From assembly GCA_038534295.1 (NCBI GenBank), contig JBCAXA010000001.1, forward strand, positions 1,364,001 through 1,428,000: a stretch of 64,000 nucleotides of DNA, written 5' to 3'. How positions within the stretch are numbered: position 1 is the stretch's first letter; every line of letters starts with the position of its first letter. This document shows, in pieces, positions 17,174 to 26,593 of this stretch. Both the position numbers and the translations under genes were made by a program. The stretch is from JBCAXA01 sp038534295. GTDB lineage: Bacteria; Pseudomonadota; Gammaproteobacteria; Steroidobacterales; Woeseiaceae. A model generated the notes under the pieces. The model made no database searches and had not been told where the DNA came from. It saw only the letters and a program-made list of their open reading frames with translations.

Positions 17174-18627
17174 CAGCGCTTGTCCTCGATGATCCAGGTA
17201 TCTTTGCTGCCACCACCCTGCGACGAATTGACAACCAGCGAGCCCTTGCGCATTGCGACTCGCGTTAGCCCGCCGGCGGTCACACTCAATTCTTCGCCTT
17301 GCAACACAAACGGCCGAAGATCGAGATGGCGCGGCTCGAGCAAACCGTCGCAACACGTCGGTGCAGTGGACAACGACAGCGTCGGCTGGGCGATGTAGTT
17401 GCGCGGATCTTCGCGCAACTTCCGACGAAAATCGTCGTGTTCCGCCGCCGTCGAATGCGGTCCAATCAGCATGCCGTAGCCGCCGGACTCGTTTGCGGGT
17501 TTGACGACGAGTTCGGGTAGATGGTCGAGAACGTAGCCGAGGGCATCAGCATCGGAGCAGCGCCAGGTCGGCACGTTGGCGAGAATGGGCTCTTCGGCAA
17601 GGTAATACCGGACAATGTCTGGCACGTAGGAGTACACGACCTTGTCGTCCGCCACGCCAGAGCCCGGCGCGTTCGCGATGGCAACGTTGCCCGCACGCCA
17701 GGCGCGCATGATGCCCGGCACGCCAAGCACGCTGTCGGCACGGAACTCGTGAGGGTCGATGAACACGTCGTCAATGCGCCGATAAATCGCGTCGACGCGA
17801 CGCAGACCTTCCACGCTGCGCATGTAGACGCAGTCGTCGCTGTCGACCAGAAGATCGCTGCCCTCAACGAGTTCGGCACCCATCGCCTGTGCCAGATAAC
17901 TGTGCTCAAAGTAGGCGCTGTTGTAGATGCCGGGTGTCAACACCACGATGTTCGGTGAATTGCGATCCGAACTTGCCGGCGCAATGGACGTCAGCATTGC
18001 TGACAGCGACGTCGTGTACTCGTCGACCGGACGAATACGATGATTGCGAAACAGCGACGGAAACACGCGTTTGATGACGTTGCGGTTCTCGAGCATGTAT
18101 GACACGCCGGAGGGCACCCGCAGGTTGTCTTCCAAAACGTACACCGTGCCATCACCGCCGCGTACGAGATCCGTGCCGCAGATGTGGGCCCAAACGCCAT
18201 GCGCGGGTCGCATGCCGCGACACGGCGCAAGATAGTTCTTGGACGAATCGATGACCTCGGCCGGCACGACGCGGTCGGCAAGAATGCGCCGTTCATTGTA
18301 AAGATCGTCAATGAATAGGTTTAGCGCCTGCAGACGCTGCTTGAGACCAGCTTCGATGTGATCCCATTCTGAGCCTGGCATCGCCCGCGGCACGACGTCG
18401 AGCGGCCAAGCGCGATCGATATTATCGCCGTCGGAGTAAACGGTGAAACTGATGCCCATGTCCGCAATGGTGCGATCAACCGCAAGTTGACTCGCCGCCA
18501 GCTCGGCAGCCGGCATCGACGCGAAGAAGTCGAGTAGCCGCCGGGCATGATCGCGCGGCGAGCCGTCGTCCGCGATCAGTTCGTCGTAGCTGCCGCCGGC
18601 GGCATCCCTCGCATCAGAGTCTCGCAT
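17173..18627 (-). CDS. Circularly permuted ATP-grasp protein (COG2308-type)
   Basis: 484 residues. GTVYVLEDNLRVPSGVSYMLENR and the later VVKPANESGGYGMLIGP carry the nucleotide-binding lysine and glycine loop of the circularly permuted ATP-grasp superfamily (type 2). These enzymes form amide bonds through acyl-phosphate intermediates. It is the first gene of the operon ATP-grasp, alpha-E, zinc peptidase, with a 1-nt overlap to the next gene. A 210-bp divergent gap precedes it and should hold its promoter. The substrate is unknown; by context it works with the alpha-E protein and perhaps with Anbu. Confidence 0.9.
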   Translation of the reverse strand: MRDSDARDAAGGSYDELIADDGSPRDHARRLLDFFASMPAAELAASQLAVDRTIADMGISFTVYSDGDNIDRAWPLDVVPRAMPGSEWDHIEAGLKQRLQALNLFIDDLYNERRILADRVVPAEVIDSSKNYLAPCRGMRPAHGVWAHICGTDLVRGGDGTVYVLEDNLRVPSGVSYMLENRNVIKRVFPSLFRNHRIRPVDEYTTSLSAMLTSIAPASSDRNSPNIVVLTPGIYNSAYFEHSYLAQAMGAELVEGSDLLVDSDDCVYMRSVEGLRRVDAIYRRIDDVFIDPHEFRADSVLGVPGIMRAWRAGNVAIANAPGSGVADDKVVYSYVPDIVRYYLAEEPILANVPTWRCSDADALGYVLDHLPELVVKPANESGGYGMLIGPHSTAAEHDDFRRKLREDPRNYIAQPTLSLSTAPTCCDGLLEPRHLDLRPFVLQGEELSVTAGGLTRVAMRKGSLVVNSSQGGGSKDTWIIEDKR

Positions 18628-18837
18628 ACCAAAACCATATCAGCAGACCCAGCGGGTCGCGACCTCGAAATTCGTTGCCAATCGTGGGCCCTGTGGGAGC
18701 TTTTACACGCCGGTAGCACTCGGGGAGTATGCTTGAACGGCTCCGCAGAAAAACGACAAAGACCGTGGCCCGGCCGACATCTGCCTGAAGCTCTAATTCA
18801 AGGCGCTCGGCCGGCCACCGTGTAAGAGGAGAAAACG

Positions 18838-20160
18838 ATGAAAAAACCACGCTCCAATCTTCGCTGGACACTCAGCAGCGCCGCCGCAGCGCTGGTGCTC
18901 GTGACCGGCGCGCCAGGTGCCGCCCAGGCAAGCGGCTGGGGATTGCCGCCGATGCTGCTCACGCTCGAGGCACCACGCGGCGACAGTCTTCGCTTCCGCT
19001 ACGACTGGCACAATCGGGTGCTGACGCTCGACTATCGCAATCGTCGCGGCTTGCTAACGAGTACCCAGTGGCCGCTGACGCTGCGACTGGAAAGCCGAAC
19101 CGCCGAGGCGTATGTCAAAGAGTTTCTCACCGGTCAAAATCGCGAGGGCCTGGTTCTGCGCGACCCCGATGACTGTCTGGTCCTCACGTCACTCATTGAC
19201 GATATCGACGGCCTGGGCCGGACCTCGTACGACCCGCTCTGTATGGGCGTCGCCGAAGACGAAACCTATATCGAGGTGCAGACCGAGAAGTACGATACGT
19301 TTGAGCTCGGCGACAACAGCAACACCGGCAACGACAAGCTGCAGCAAAAGCTCATCGATGACGATTGCACGACCGCTCCAGCCGACAGCAATGTCGCGTG
19401 TCTTTTGATGGACAACGGCAAGCTGTCAAAGGTCGGTCCGAAGACCGGCGAAGATGTCCGCGACGGCTATGGATACGGCACCGATGACGACGCGGCCAGC
19501 ATGGTCTTGATGATGAATGTCGGCGGTGCACGCGTTTTCGATCCGATGAGTTTCGACAGGATTCCGGGACGCCTCCGCAACATGGCCGGGCTGATCAACA
19601 CGGTGTCGTCCGAATTCGAAACCGGAATTCGCACGACAGCAATTGTTATGCACAGTCATGCACTGGCCGGTTTTGCCGAACCGATTGCCGTGTTCGATTT
19701 CGACGTTAGTGATCCGGCCTACGCCGGGTTCAGTTCGCTGCGCCGGGTCGACAGCGGGCCGATCGAACCGTTCAATTACGTCTCGGCCTTCCCGACCGGT
19801 GACAACTCGAACGCCGCTTTCAACCCGTTCTACGACGAGATTGTCTCGACGTATTACCCGGCCAAAGTTGAGATTCGCGCTGTCGCGGTCAATGGCGAAG
19901 CGCCGGCGTTCATCGACGACATGAACGGCGACGGGCGCTACACGGCTGCCGACCTTACGCTCGCCGGCTACACCTTGGTCTCGAACGAGATAAAAACGAG
20001 CGTGACGGTGATCAACGACAACCTGTTGGTTGAGAGTGACGATCCAAAATGTCCGCCGCGAACGCTGATTTACCGCGATCTCGACGGCAATGGCTCGGCC
20101 GGTGCGCCCGAAAAATGCTTGGGCACGTCTAGCTCGACGCGTCTGCGCCGCCGGCGTTAA
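18838..20160 (+). CDS. Secreted protein with dockerin-like calcium loop, function unknown
   Basis: 440 residues, ATG after a good GAGGAG site (18828-18833). A signal peptide ends near AQASG (about residue 32). I do not recognise the central part. It includes acidic and Asn-rich stretches, two Cys-containing segments, and at about 361-375 a DMNGDGRYTAADL loop that looks like a dockerin or EF-hand calcium site. DLDGNGSAGAPEKC follows near the end. The last residues are RLRRRR. It may be a periplasmic or surface protein. Its stop codon overlaps the stop of the converging TPR gene in a TTAA at 20157-20160. No homology-based function can be given. Confidence 0.7.
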   Translation: MKKPRSNLRWTLSSAAAALVLVTGAPGAAQASGWGLPPMLLTLEAPRGDSLRFRYDWHNRVLTLDYRNRRGLLTSTQWPLTLRLESRTAEAYVKEFLTGQNREGLVLRDPDDCLVLTSLIDDIDGLGRTSYDPLCMGVAEDETYIEVQTEKYDTFELGDNSNTGNDKLQQKLIDDDCTTAPADSNVACLLMDNGKLSKVGPKTGEDVRDGYGYGTDDDAASMVLMMNVGGARVFDPMSFDRIPGRLRNMAGLINTVSSEFETGIRTTAIVMHSHALAGFAEPIAVFDFDVSDPAYAGFSSLRRVDSGPIEPFNYVSAFPTGDNSNAAFNPFYDEIVSTYYPAKVEIRAVAVNGEAPAFIDDMNGDGRYTAADLTLAGYTLVSNEIKTSVTVINDNLLVESDDPKCPPRTLIYRDLDGNGSAGAPEKCLGTSSSTRLRRRR

Positions 20161-22949
20161 CGCATGGCGTACCGACGCGGCCTGCCGGGTCGCGTCGGCG
20201 CGTCGCCACTGCGGCGCAGGTGCCGCGCCGTTTTGGCGTCTGTGAGTTCACGCAACAGACGTCGCCCGGCCTCGCGATCGAACTCGAGATCGATGCGATC
20301 GAGCGGTGGTATCGCCGCTAGCCACTCGGTGAGCACATCGATGGCGGCATCCGGTTGACCGGCCTTGACGTAGGCCAAGGCGAGCAGGCGTTCGTAAGCC
20401 ACGTATCGGTACGCCTGATCGTCGTTCAGCGCGCGCGACACAAGCTCGACTGCTTCGGCGCCATTCGCCGACAGCGAGCCGAGCACGGCCAGCGTTGCGG
20501 CCTGGTCCACGCTGTCCATATCGCTGTCCGGCTCGAGCGCCGTCAATTGCCGCCACGGTTCAGACTCCGACAAGCCGCCGCCGGCATCGACAATCGCAAG
20601 GCCCCACAGAAACAACGGTCGAATGGGCGCGCGATCGGCCGGCATAGCGTCGATCGCGGCGGCGAAATGCGCCTCTGCCTTCGCTAAGTCGCCGCGATCG
20701 GCTTCGAGCTGACCGAGCATCGCCAGTCCTATCCACCACGTCTGGCTGGTCTCGGCAACGGCGGCCGCGCTACCCAGCGTTGCAATCGCCGTCGCGAACT
20801 CACCGCGCGACCGGTACGCGGCCGCAAGATCGAAGGCGGCATCGACCCGATCGTTGGCGCCAGCGTCGCTGTCGTCGAGAACGCTGCGCCACGTGAGCAG
20901 TGCGCCGTCACGATCACCGGCATAGAACTGGGTGCGGGCTTTACCGATCAAGGCGATGCCCATATCGGGTTGCTGCGCGAGCGCCTGCTCAAAGTACTCT
21001 AAGGCTTGCTGCCAATCACCCTCACCCGCTGACAGCTGGCCAAGCAGCGTAAACGCATAGGGATCGGTCGGGCGCATATCGAGATACGTGCGCAGCGATT
21101 TGGCTGCCTCCGCATGCAGACCGAGATCGAGCTGGCGTTCGCCGAGTGCCATCCACGACACGTATTCACGCGGATGAATCTCGACCAAGGTCTCCAGCAC
21201 GCGAATTGACTCGCGGTCTTCGAAGTTCAGATAGTGCGCCTCGGCGAGGTTCTGCAGCGATTCGGAGTCGAACGGAAAATCGGCCACCAACTTTTGGTAG
21301 ATGCGGATCGCCTCGGGCAAATTGCGATGCAGATCGAACTTGTGCTTTGCGCCACTGATGAAATGCTGCTCGCGTGCGCTCAGGTTTTCGGTATCGATTT
21401 GCTCGAGCATGGCGTAAGCCATCTCATGCTCGCCGTTGGCCGCTTTGATCTGCGCCAGTCGATAGCGTGCTATGCCGAATCCCGGATCTTCAGCCAATGC
21501 AGCCTCCAACAGCTGCTCGGCGTTCTCGTAGTCGTAGAGCGTCAGGTATTCGAGCGCACCGACGTAAAGTTCGTACGCCGACACGTTGGCCACAGCAACG
21601 TTAGCGGCGAGGTGGCCAACGTCCGACTCGGTTGGCAAGCGCAGTTGGCGCTTGACGCGGCGCATGAAGGCGCGCCATTGTCCGAGCGCATCGGCCGGGT
21701 CGTTGGCATCGATACCTTCGACATCGAGTGCCTCGCCGTCGGCAAGACGGGTAATTTGCGGCTCGATTTTCAGCATGCCGTCGACGGTCATGTAGTAATA
21801 GCCAGCAATCAGATAGTCGGCGTTTGCATCGCGCGCCGCTTCGGCGAGCGTTTTGTCAGGGCCGGACTCACGCTCCACGGACAGCAGCGCCGGCATCGTG
21901 TAGACCTTGGCCATGCCGGTATCACGAAGGCTCGTTCGGGTGAGATCGGCAGCAACTTGGCCAAAGCGATCTAACGACTCATCGCCGCTGATTTTTTTGA
22001 ACGGCATGACCACTATCGCTGGATTCGCCGGCTCCAGCGGACTGATCACGGCTCGCGCTTCAGCGACCTGCTCCTCCTGCTCGGGCGCAATGACGCCGGT
22101 CCAAACGCCCCACAACAAGGCCGCCGACAGTGCAACTGACGCACCAAACACGGACGTCTTGAGCCATAGGCCGACCCGCTTCGAATAGCCGGTGTCTGGC
22201 GTGCGCACCAGGCCTTCGGCCGAAAGGTTCAATGACCACGTAAGCAACATTGCTAGCGGAAAGCCCGCAGCAAGCAACGTGATCAAAGCACGCTGAATCC
22301 ACATCGGCGCTTCGAAGGCTTCGAGTACGATGTCGCTGGCTTGCACGACCAACCACGCGACAACGACGTACGCGCTGGCTGTTCGAATGACGCGACGACG
22401 CCCTAGCTCGGAGAATATATCGGCCAACGAGCGACTCTGACCTACCGTCGTCAGACGATAGCCTTCGATCGGATGAGCGATCTTGTCGATCGTGAATTCG
22501 CCCAACGACAGAAAGGCTACGTCGTCCCGGTCACGCAGCGGCAGGTAGGCGGATGCCGCAACGACGGCACCCCCGTCGTGCGCGTGTGCCGTCAACGCTG
22601 TCGCCACCAGCACGGCCTCGCCGGACATGTGCTGGCCATCGACGCTGACCTCGCCAACGCTGAACGCAGCGCGCAGCGGACAATCCGAAGCCTCGGCCGA
22701 CTTCGGCGGACCTTGGGTCAATGCCAGAGTTGCCAGCAATGCCTGCGTGGCCGTAACAAACTCGGCCAGCAGCAGGTCCGTGCCACCGTTACGTTCCTCA
22801 CCGCCGTGCGCTGCAACGGTGCGCGAGAACCACGCACGCAGTCGCGCTGCTTTGGCGTTGTCGGCTGCATCGGCGCTCGCGAGTAGATCCTCGAGGCCGC
22901 CTATGCGAACCGCCAAAACCGTGCGCAGCCGTCGCCGTACGACACTCAT
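20157..22949 (-). CDS. Degenerate class III cyclase domain, membrane segments and TPR protein
   Basis: 930 residues. The ATG at 22949 begins VVRRRLRTVLAV, the usual opening of adenylate-cyclase/TPR proteins; the upstream frame is a shadow of the CadC-like gene. Residues about 5-165 align by eye to a class III cyclase domain. The first metal-binding Asp position reads AVRIGG, and the usual GDG is replaced by GGTD, so activity is unlikely. Three hydrophobic segments follow (about 187-208, 220-240, 262-284), including the family-typical AYVVVAWLVVQASDIVL. A TolB-like segment (AIVVMPFKKISGDESLDRFG) and many TPR units (about 480-900) complete it. I infer an inner-membrane signalling or scaffold protein. 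It is the second gene after the CadC-like regulator. Confidence 0.82.
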   Translation of the reverse strand: MSVVRRRLRTVLAVRIGGLEDLLASADAADNAKAARLRAWFSRTVAAHGGEERNGGTDLLLAEFVTATQALLATLALTQGPPKSAEASDCPLRAAFSVGEVSVDGQHMSGEAVLVATALTAHAHDGGAVVAASAYLPLRDRDDVAFLSLGEFTIDKIAHPIEGYRLTTVGQSRSLADIFSELGRRRVIRTASAYVVVAWLVVQASDIVLEAFEAPMWIQRALITLLAAGFPLAMLLTWSLNLSAEGLVRTPDTGYSKRVGLWLKTSVFGASVALSAALLWGVWTGVIAPEQEEQVAEARAVISPLEPANPAIVVMPFKKISGDESLDRFGQVAADLTRTSLRDTGMAKVYTMPALLSVERESGPDKTLAEAARDANADYLIAGYYYMTVDGMLKIEPQITRLADGEALDVEGIDANDPADALGQWRAFMRRVKRQLRLPTESDVGHLAANVAVANVSAYELYVGALEYLTLYDYENAEQLLEAALAEDPGFGIARYRLAQIKAANGEHEMAYAMLEQIDTENLSAREQHFISGAKHKFDLHRNLPEAIRIYQKLVADFPFDSESLQNLAEAHYLNFEDRESIRVLETLVEIHPREYVSWMALGERQLDLGLHAEAAKSLRTYLDMRPTDPYAFTLLGQLSAGEGDWQQALEYFEQALAQQPDMGIALIGKARTQFYAGDRDGALLTWRSVLDDSDAGANDRVDAAFDLAAAYRSRGEFATAIATLGSAAAVAETSQTWWIGLAMLGQLEADRGDLAKAEAHFAAAIDAMPADRAPIRPLFLWGLAIVDAGGGLSESEPWRQLTALEPDSDMDSVDQAATLAVLGSLSANGAEAVELVSRALNDDQAYRYVAYERLLALAYVKAGQPDAAIDVLTEWLAAIPPLDRIDLEFDREAGRRLLRELTDAKTARHLRRSGDAPTRPGRPRRYAMR

Positions 22950-23031
22950 TCGCGTTGATCCCGGGCGCTCATGACGCAAGGGTCCTCGCGTGTCGGCAAC
23001 CGTTGTGAGTGTTAGCGCGCATATCGACGAC

Positions 23032-25371
23032 TCAGCGACGTACCGGTTGATCGGCGCTTTCCGCGTCAAGGCTGCGCAGGAGATCTTCGTTCGCCTCCTC
23101 CCACGCATCGCCGGCCAATGTCTTCGCTTCATTGAGACGGGCACGGGCCAGCGCAAAATCGCCATCGAGGCGGTAGAACCGGGCTTGCAACAGCTTACTC
23201 TCGACATTGACGTCGCCGTCGATGAGATGGCCAATCAGCGGCTCGGCCGCGCTCAAGTCTTCGCGATCGAGATGCACCGCGACCAGCTTGCGCATGATCG
23301 GCTCGCGGCGGCCGACGAAATTCGATCCGTCGATAACTTTCAGTGCTTGCTCATACGACGAGACCGCGAACGCCAAGCGATCGCCGCGCCGCGCGAGGTC
23401 ACCCTCGAGCTCCAGCGCTTCGATCGCTGGCTGAAAATGGCCGGCCGCTAGTGTCTGTTGCCGTATGTCGGCAGCCCGCGCGACCGCGGCACCCAACTGA
23501 CCGCGATCTGCGTCGATATCCACCAACCGCAGCGCCACCTGCGCGGCGCGCGAGCTGTCGTCGAGTTCGACAAACAGCGCAGCCGAGCCCTGGTATCGCG
23601 CGAACGCGGTGTCTAGATCGCCTTTGTCGTGATACGCGTCCGCCTGCTGTGCCAATGCCGTCGCCATGAACAGCTTGTCGTCGCCAGCCTCGGCGATTCG
23701 ATACGCCTCTTCGGCCCGGGCGAGCGCATCGTCGACGCGACCTTGCTCGAGGTAAAGCACCGACAGCATGCCGAGGATACGACCCTGGCCAATGGTGTCG
23801 CCAATGTCGCGGCGAATCGCGAGCGATTCGATGTGAAACGGCTCGGCTTCATCGGCGCGACCCTGCAACCGACGTAAGTAGCCATGATTGTTCAGCATCA
23901 TCGCCTCGTTACGCCGATCACCAAGGGTTTTGAATATCTTCAGCGCCTGGTTTAGATGTGCCTCGGCGTCATCCAACTTGCCTTCCGCCATGTCGAAATT
24001 CGCGAGCGCCGCATAGAGCTGGCCCGGCTTCACTTCAGCGCCTGCCTTACTGTGAGCAACGATGGCCGCACCGATGCGTGCGCGGGCTTCGTCGATATCG
24101 CCACGATCGCGTGATTCGTACGCCATCGAGTTCAAAACCCGTCCTTGCTGATCCCAATCGTTTAGTGCCTTGGCTTCGGCAAGACTCTCGGCATAGCGCA
24201 GCGCGGCCTCAGCGCGCTGGCCGCTGCGCTGCAGCAGCACGCCGAGTCCGTGTAGCGCTCGCGCCCGAATCGGGTGCGGTCCTCCCGCATCGGTCGCGGC
24301 GATCAGCTGTTCGAATGCCGCTTGCGATTCCTGCGTCCTGCCAAGAATTCGGGCGCAATTCGCCCATTCATAGCGGGCCTGATAAAGCGTGTCGTCACTG
24401 GCCGTAACGACCTCGAGCAGCGACAGTGCGTCGGCGCAGCGCCCTTGCAGCGTCAGCCCGAGTGCACGCGAATAGGCTTCATTAATAAAAGGGTCTTCGG
24501 AGACGACGTAGACACCGTCTATTTCGGCGTCGGTCGGCGCGATGTCGCGCGCGACGGCGGCCGCCATATCGCGGGCGAGCGCCGGTGGCTCGCCACCTAG
24601 CCTGACATCGCGCCTGACGTTCCCGTCGGGCAGGCGCAGCTCGTAGGCAAGGCGCAACGCACCAGCCGAGCGTTCCAACCGACTCTCGAGAATATGGGTT
24701 GCGCCGAGCACGCGTCGCAACCGCTGATACTTCGTCTCGTCGGCAACGTCCGTCAGTGCATCGGCGAGCGGCCAAGTCGCCGTGGCCGGCGCGACGCTAA
24801 AGCGCCCGTCGGCCGCCAGCATATCGGTGACCAACACCATCAATGCCAGCCGTGCCCAGTCGTTTTCCGTGTCGCCGGTGGCGTTGTCGACCGGCAGCAC
24901 CACAAGGCGCACCGGTCCGGACTCGATCGGCCGCGGCCACTGCCAAGCCACCAACGCGATCGCCGCAACGAGCAATGCCGCAACGCCAAGCTTCCAAGGG
25001 CTGCGCCGGATCGGCGTCGGAACGCCAGCGTCGGCATCGAGCGGCGGCTTTTCGAGTTCGGCCACGAACTGGTAGCCGTGGCCATGGACCGTGCGGATTA
25101 CCGCCTGTCGGTCGGCAGAGTCGCCGACTGCACGGCGGGCTTTCATGATTGCGCGGGTCAGGGCTGTCTCGCTGACGATGACGCCCCGCCAGACCGCCGT
25201 CTGAATATCGTCCTTGTCGACCGCGCGCTGGCGCTCGTCGACGAGAAAACAGAGCAAATCGAAGACCCGGGGCTCCAGCGCAACCAGCTCGCCGTCGCGC
25301 CGCAGTTCGCGGGCGGCAACGTCGAGTTCGCAGCCGGCAAAACGCCATGTCGGGCCGTCACTGGCGGCCAT
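23032..25371 (-). CDS. CadC-like membrane transcription regulator with TPR domain
   Basis: 779 residues. An N-terminal OmpR/CadC winged helix (about 8-104; ALEPRVFDLLCFLVDE, then TRAIMKARRAVGD and VHGHGYQFVAEL) is followed by one transmembrane helix (127-144). A TolB-like strand (RLVVLPVDNATGDTENDW) and a long TPR region follow in the periplasm. CadC-type regulators bind DNA directly from the membrane without phosphorylation. The cyclase-like TPR gene follows in the same direction after an 82-bp gap, and both share the TolB-TPR layout, so they may form one sensory unit. Divergent mddA starts 148 bp away and is a possible target. Confidence 0.85.
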   Translation of the reverse strand: MAASDGPTWRFAGCELDVAARELRRDGELVALEPRVFDLLCFLVDERQRAVDKDDIQTAVWRGVIVSETALTRAIMKARRAVGDSADRQAVIRTVHGHGYQFVAELEKPPLDADAGVPTPIRRSPWKLGVAALLVAAIALVAWQWPRPIESGPVRLVVLPVDNATGDTENDWARLALMVLVTDMLAADGRFSVAPATATWPLADALTDVADETKYQRLRRVLGATHILESRLERSAGALRLAYELRLPDGNVRRDVRLGGEPPALARDMAAAVARDIAPTDAEIDGVYVVSEDPFINEAYSRALGLTLQGRCADALSLLEVVTASDDTLYQARYEWANCARILGRTQESQAAFEQLIAATDAGGPHPIRARALHGLGVLLQRSGQRAEAALRYAESLAEAKALNDWDQQGRVLNSMAYESRDRGDIDEARARIGAAIVAHSKAGAEVKPGQLYAALANFDMAEGKLDDAEAHLNQALKIFKTLGDRRNEAMMLNNHGYLRRLQGRADEAEPFHIESLAIRRDIGDTIGQGRILGMLSVLYLEQGRVDDALARAEEAYRIAEAGDDKLFMATALAQQADAYHDKGDLDTAFARYQGSAALFVELDDSSRAAQVALRLVDIDADRGQLGAAVARAADIRQQTLAAGHFQPAIEALELEGDLARRGDRLAFAVSSYEQALKVIDGSNFVGRREPIMRKLVAVHLDREDLSAAEPLIGHLIDGDVNVESKLLQARFYRLDGDFALARARLNEAKTLAGDAWEEANEDLLRSLDAESADQPVRR

Positions 25372-25519
25372 CTCGCTCCCCGTCCGCCGACGTCAGGCAA
25401 GCGTCAGCGCATCGTCATCGCATGGTCAGGACTTGGGCGGCCGTCCCAAAGGACACTGGCCGCACAGAGAAAAACACTCTCTATCAACAACTTAACGCAA
25501 CACATCTGGAGACACAACG

Positions 25520-26275
25520 ATGCGACGCTTTCTGACGCTGGCCTACGGGCTGTTTTCGTACGCGGTTTTTTTCGCGACCTTCCTGTACTCGATCGGCTTC
25601 ATCGGCAACCTCTGGGTGCCGAAGTCAATCGACTCGGTACCAACGACCGATTTCGTGACCGCACTCGCCATCAACGCATTGCTGCTCGCCATTTTTGCGG
25701 TGCAGCATAGCGTGATGGCGCGGCCATTCTTCAAGCGAGCTTGGACCCGGATCGTGCCGGAGCCGGTCGAGCGCAGCACCTACGTACTGTTCTCGAGCAT
25801 CGCGATGATCGTCCTGTTTGTGTTCTGGCAGCCGATGGGCGGTGTCATCTGGGATTTCGGCGGCGACATCGCCCGGACGGTGGCTTACACGCTGTACGCC
25901 TGCGGCTGGTTGCTGCTGCTCGCCAGCACTTTTGCCATCGATCATTTCGACCTATTTGGCCTGCGCCAAACCTGGCGCTACTTCCGCGGCCAGGAATACG
26001 TGCCGCCGCAGTTCCATCAGCCGATGCTCTATCGCTTGGTCCGCCATCCGCTGTACGTCGGCTGGCTGGTCATCTTTTGGGCCACGCCGACGATGACGGT
26101 CACGCATCTCGTGTTTGCGATCGCCACGACGCTGTACATCCTGATTGCAATCCAGTTCGAGGAACGCGATCTCGCCGATGCGCATCCGGAGTACGCCGAC
26201 TACAAACGGCGCGTACCAATGCTGGTACCGCGCCTTTATAGCAAGGCGCAGCAAACCGACACCGCAACGTCCTAA
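25520..26275 (+). CDS. mddA: Methanethiol S-methyltransferase MddA
   Basis: 251 residues, polytopic with about five to six hydrophobic segments. VQHSVMARPFFKRAWTRIVP and EPVERSTYVLFSS, then PMLYRLVRHPLYVGW, are the MddA/NnrU/isoprenylcysteine-methyltransferase-type signature, and the first two are specific to MddA. The enzyme methylates methanethiol with S-adenosylmethionine to give dimethyl sulfide, in the inner membrane. It is divergent from the CadC-like regulator and followed by a strong hairpin. The family call is strong; activity on methanethiol is known for the family and not visible in the sequence. Confidence 0.88.
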   Translation: MRRFLTLAYGLFSYAVFFATFLYSIGFIGNLWVPKSIDSVPTTDFVTALAINALLLAIFAVQHSVMARPFFKRAWTRIVPEPVERSTYVLFSSIAMIVLFVFWQPMGGVIWDFGGDIARTVAYTLYACGWLLLLASTFAIDHFDLFGLRQTWRYFRGQEYVPPQFHQPMLYRLVRHPLYVGWLVIFWATPTMTVTHLVFAIATTLYILIAIQFEERDLADAHPEYADYKRRVPMLVPRLYSKAQQTDTATS

Positions 26276-26283
26276 CAACGCAC

Positions 26284-26309
26284 GGTCCGGGGCCGCTCGG
26301 CCCCGGACC
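26284..26309 (+). terminator. Hairpin after mddA
   Basis: Perfect 11-bp stem (26284-26294 with 26299-26309) and a GCTC loop, 8 bp after the mddA stop. There is no following T-run, so it may be a weak terminator or an mRNA-stabilising or processing stem before the small gene at 26333. Confidence 0.6.
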
Positions 26310-26332
26310 TCTGGCACATCGAGGAGCCAACC

Positions 26333-26500
26333 GTGACCGAAGACCGAGTAATGATGCACCTAGAACGAATCGGCACCCGCCGTGACGCACCGAATCCGCG
26401 CCGCTGGCTGGCACGCGCCGGCCACGCGGCGTTCTGGTTTTTTGCCATTAAGGGCCTAGCCTGGCTGGCTGCGCCCATGGTGTTCTACCTTTGGCTGTAG
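26333..26500 (+). CDS. Small single-pass membrane protein, 55 residues
   Basis: A GTG start with a GAGGAG site at 26321-26326 opens a 55-codon frame. The first 30 residues are charged (VTEDRVMMHLERIGTRRD). The rest is a hydrophobic, Trp/Phe-rich helix (FWFFAIKGLAWLAAPMVFYLWL). Hairpins flank it on both sides (26284-26309 and 26509-26535), so it sits in its own transcription segment. I do not know the family. It could be a small membrane regulator or a subunit associated with MddA. It rests on ribosome-site and context evidence. Confidence 0.55.
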   Translation: MTEDRVMMHLERIGTRRDAPNPRRWLARAGHAAFWFFAIKGLAWLAAPMVFYLWL

Positions 26501-26508
26501 TGCGTTGA

Positions 26509-26535
26509 CCGGGCTGCGCGGCAAGCGCAGCCCGG
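26509..26535 (+). terminator. Hairpin terminator after the small membrane protein
   Basis: Perfect 11-bp GC-rich stem (26509-26519 with 26525-26535), 5-nt loop, then TTAATT. It lies between the plus-strand small gene and the convergent DUF1622 gene, so it may act in both directions. Confidence 0.7.
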
Positions 26536-26593
26536 TTAATTGGAATTCGCAATAACGGCGCTGCCACGTCGAGCCCGGCAACGCTCGCAACAG

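Noticed and set aside
22949..23234. N-terminal extension of the cyclase-like TPR protein
   Set aside because: The 95 extra codons lie mostly inside the CadC-like gene in another frame and show no domain; the ATG at 22949 starts the family-typical sequence.
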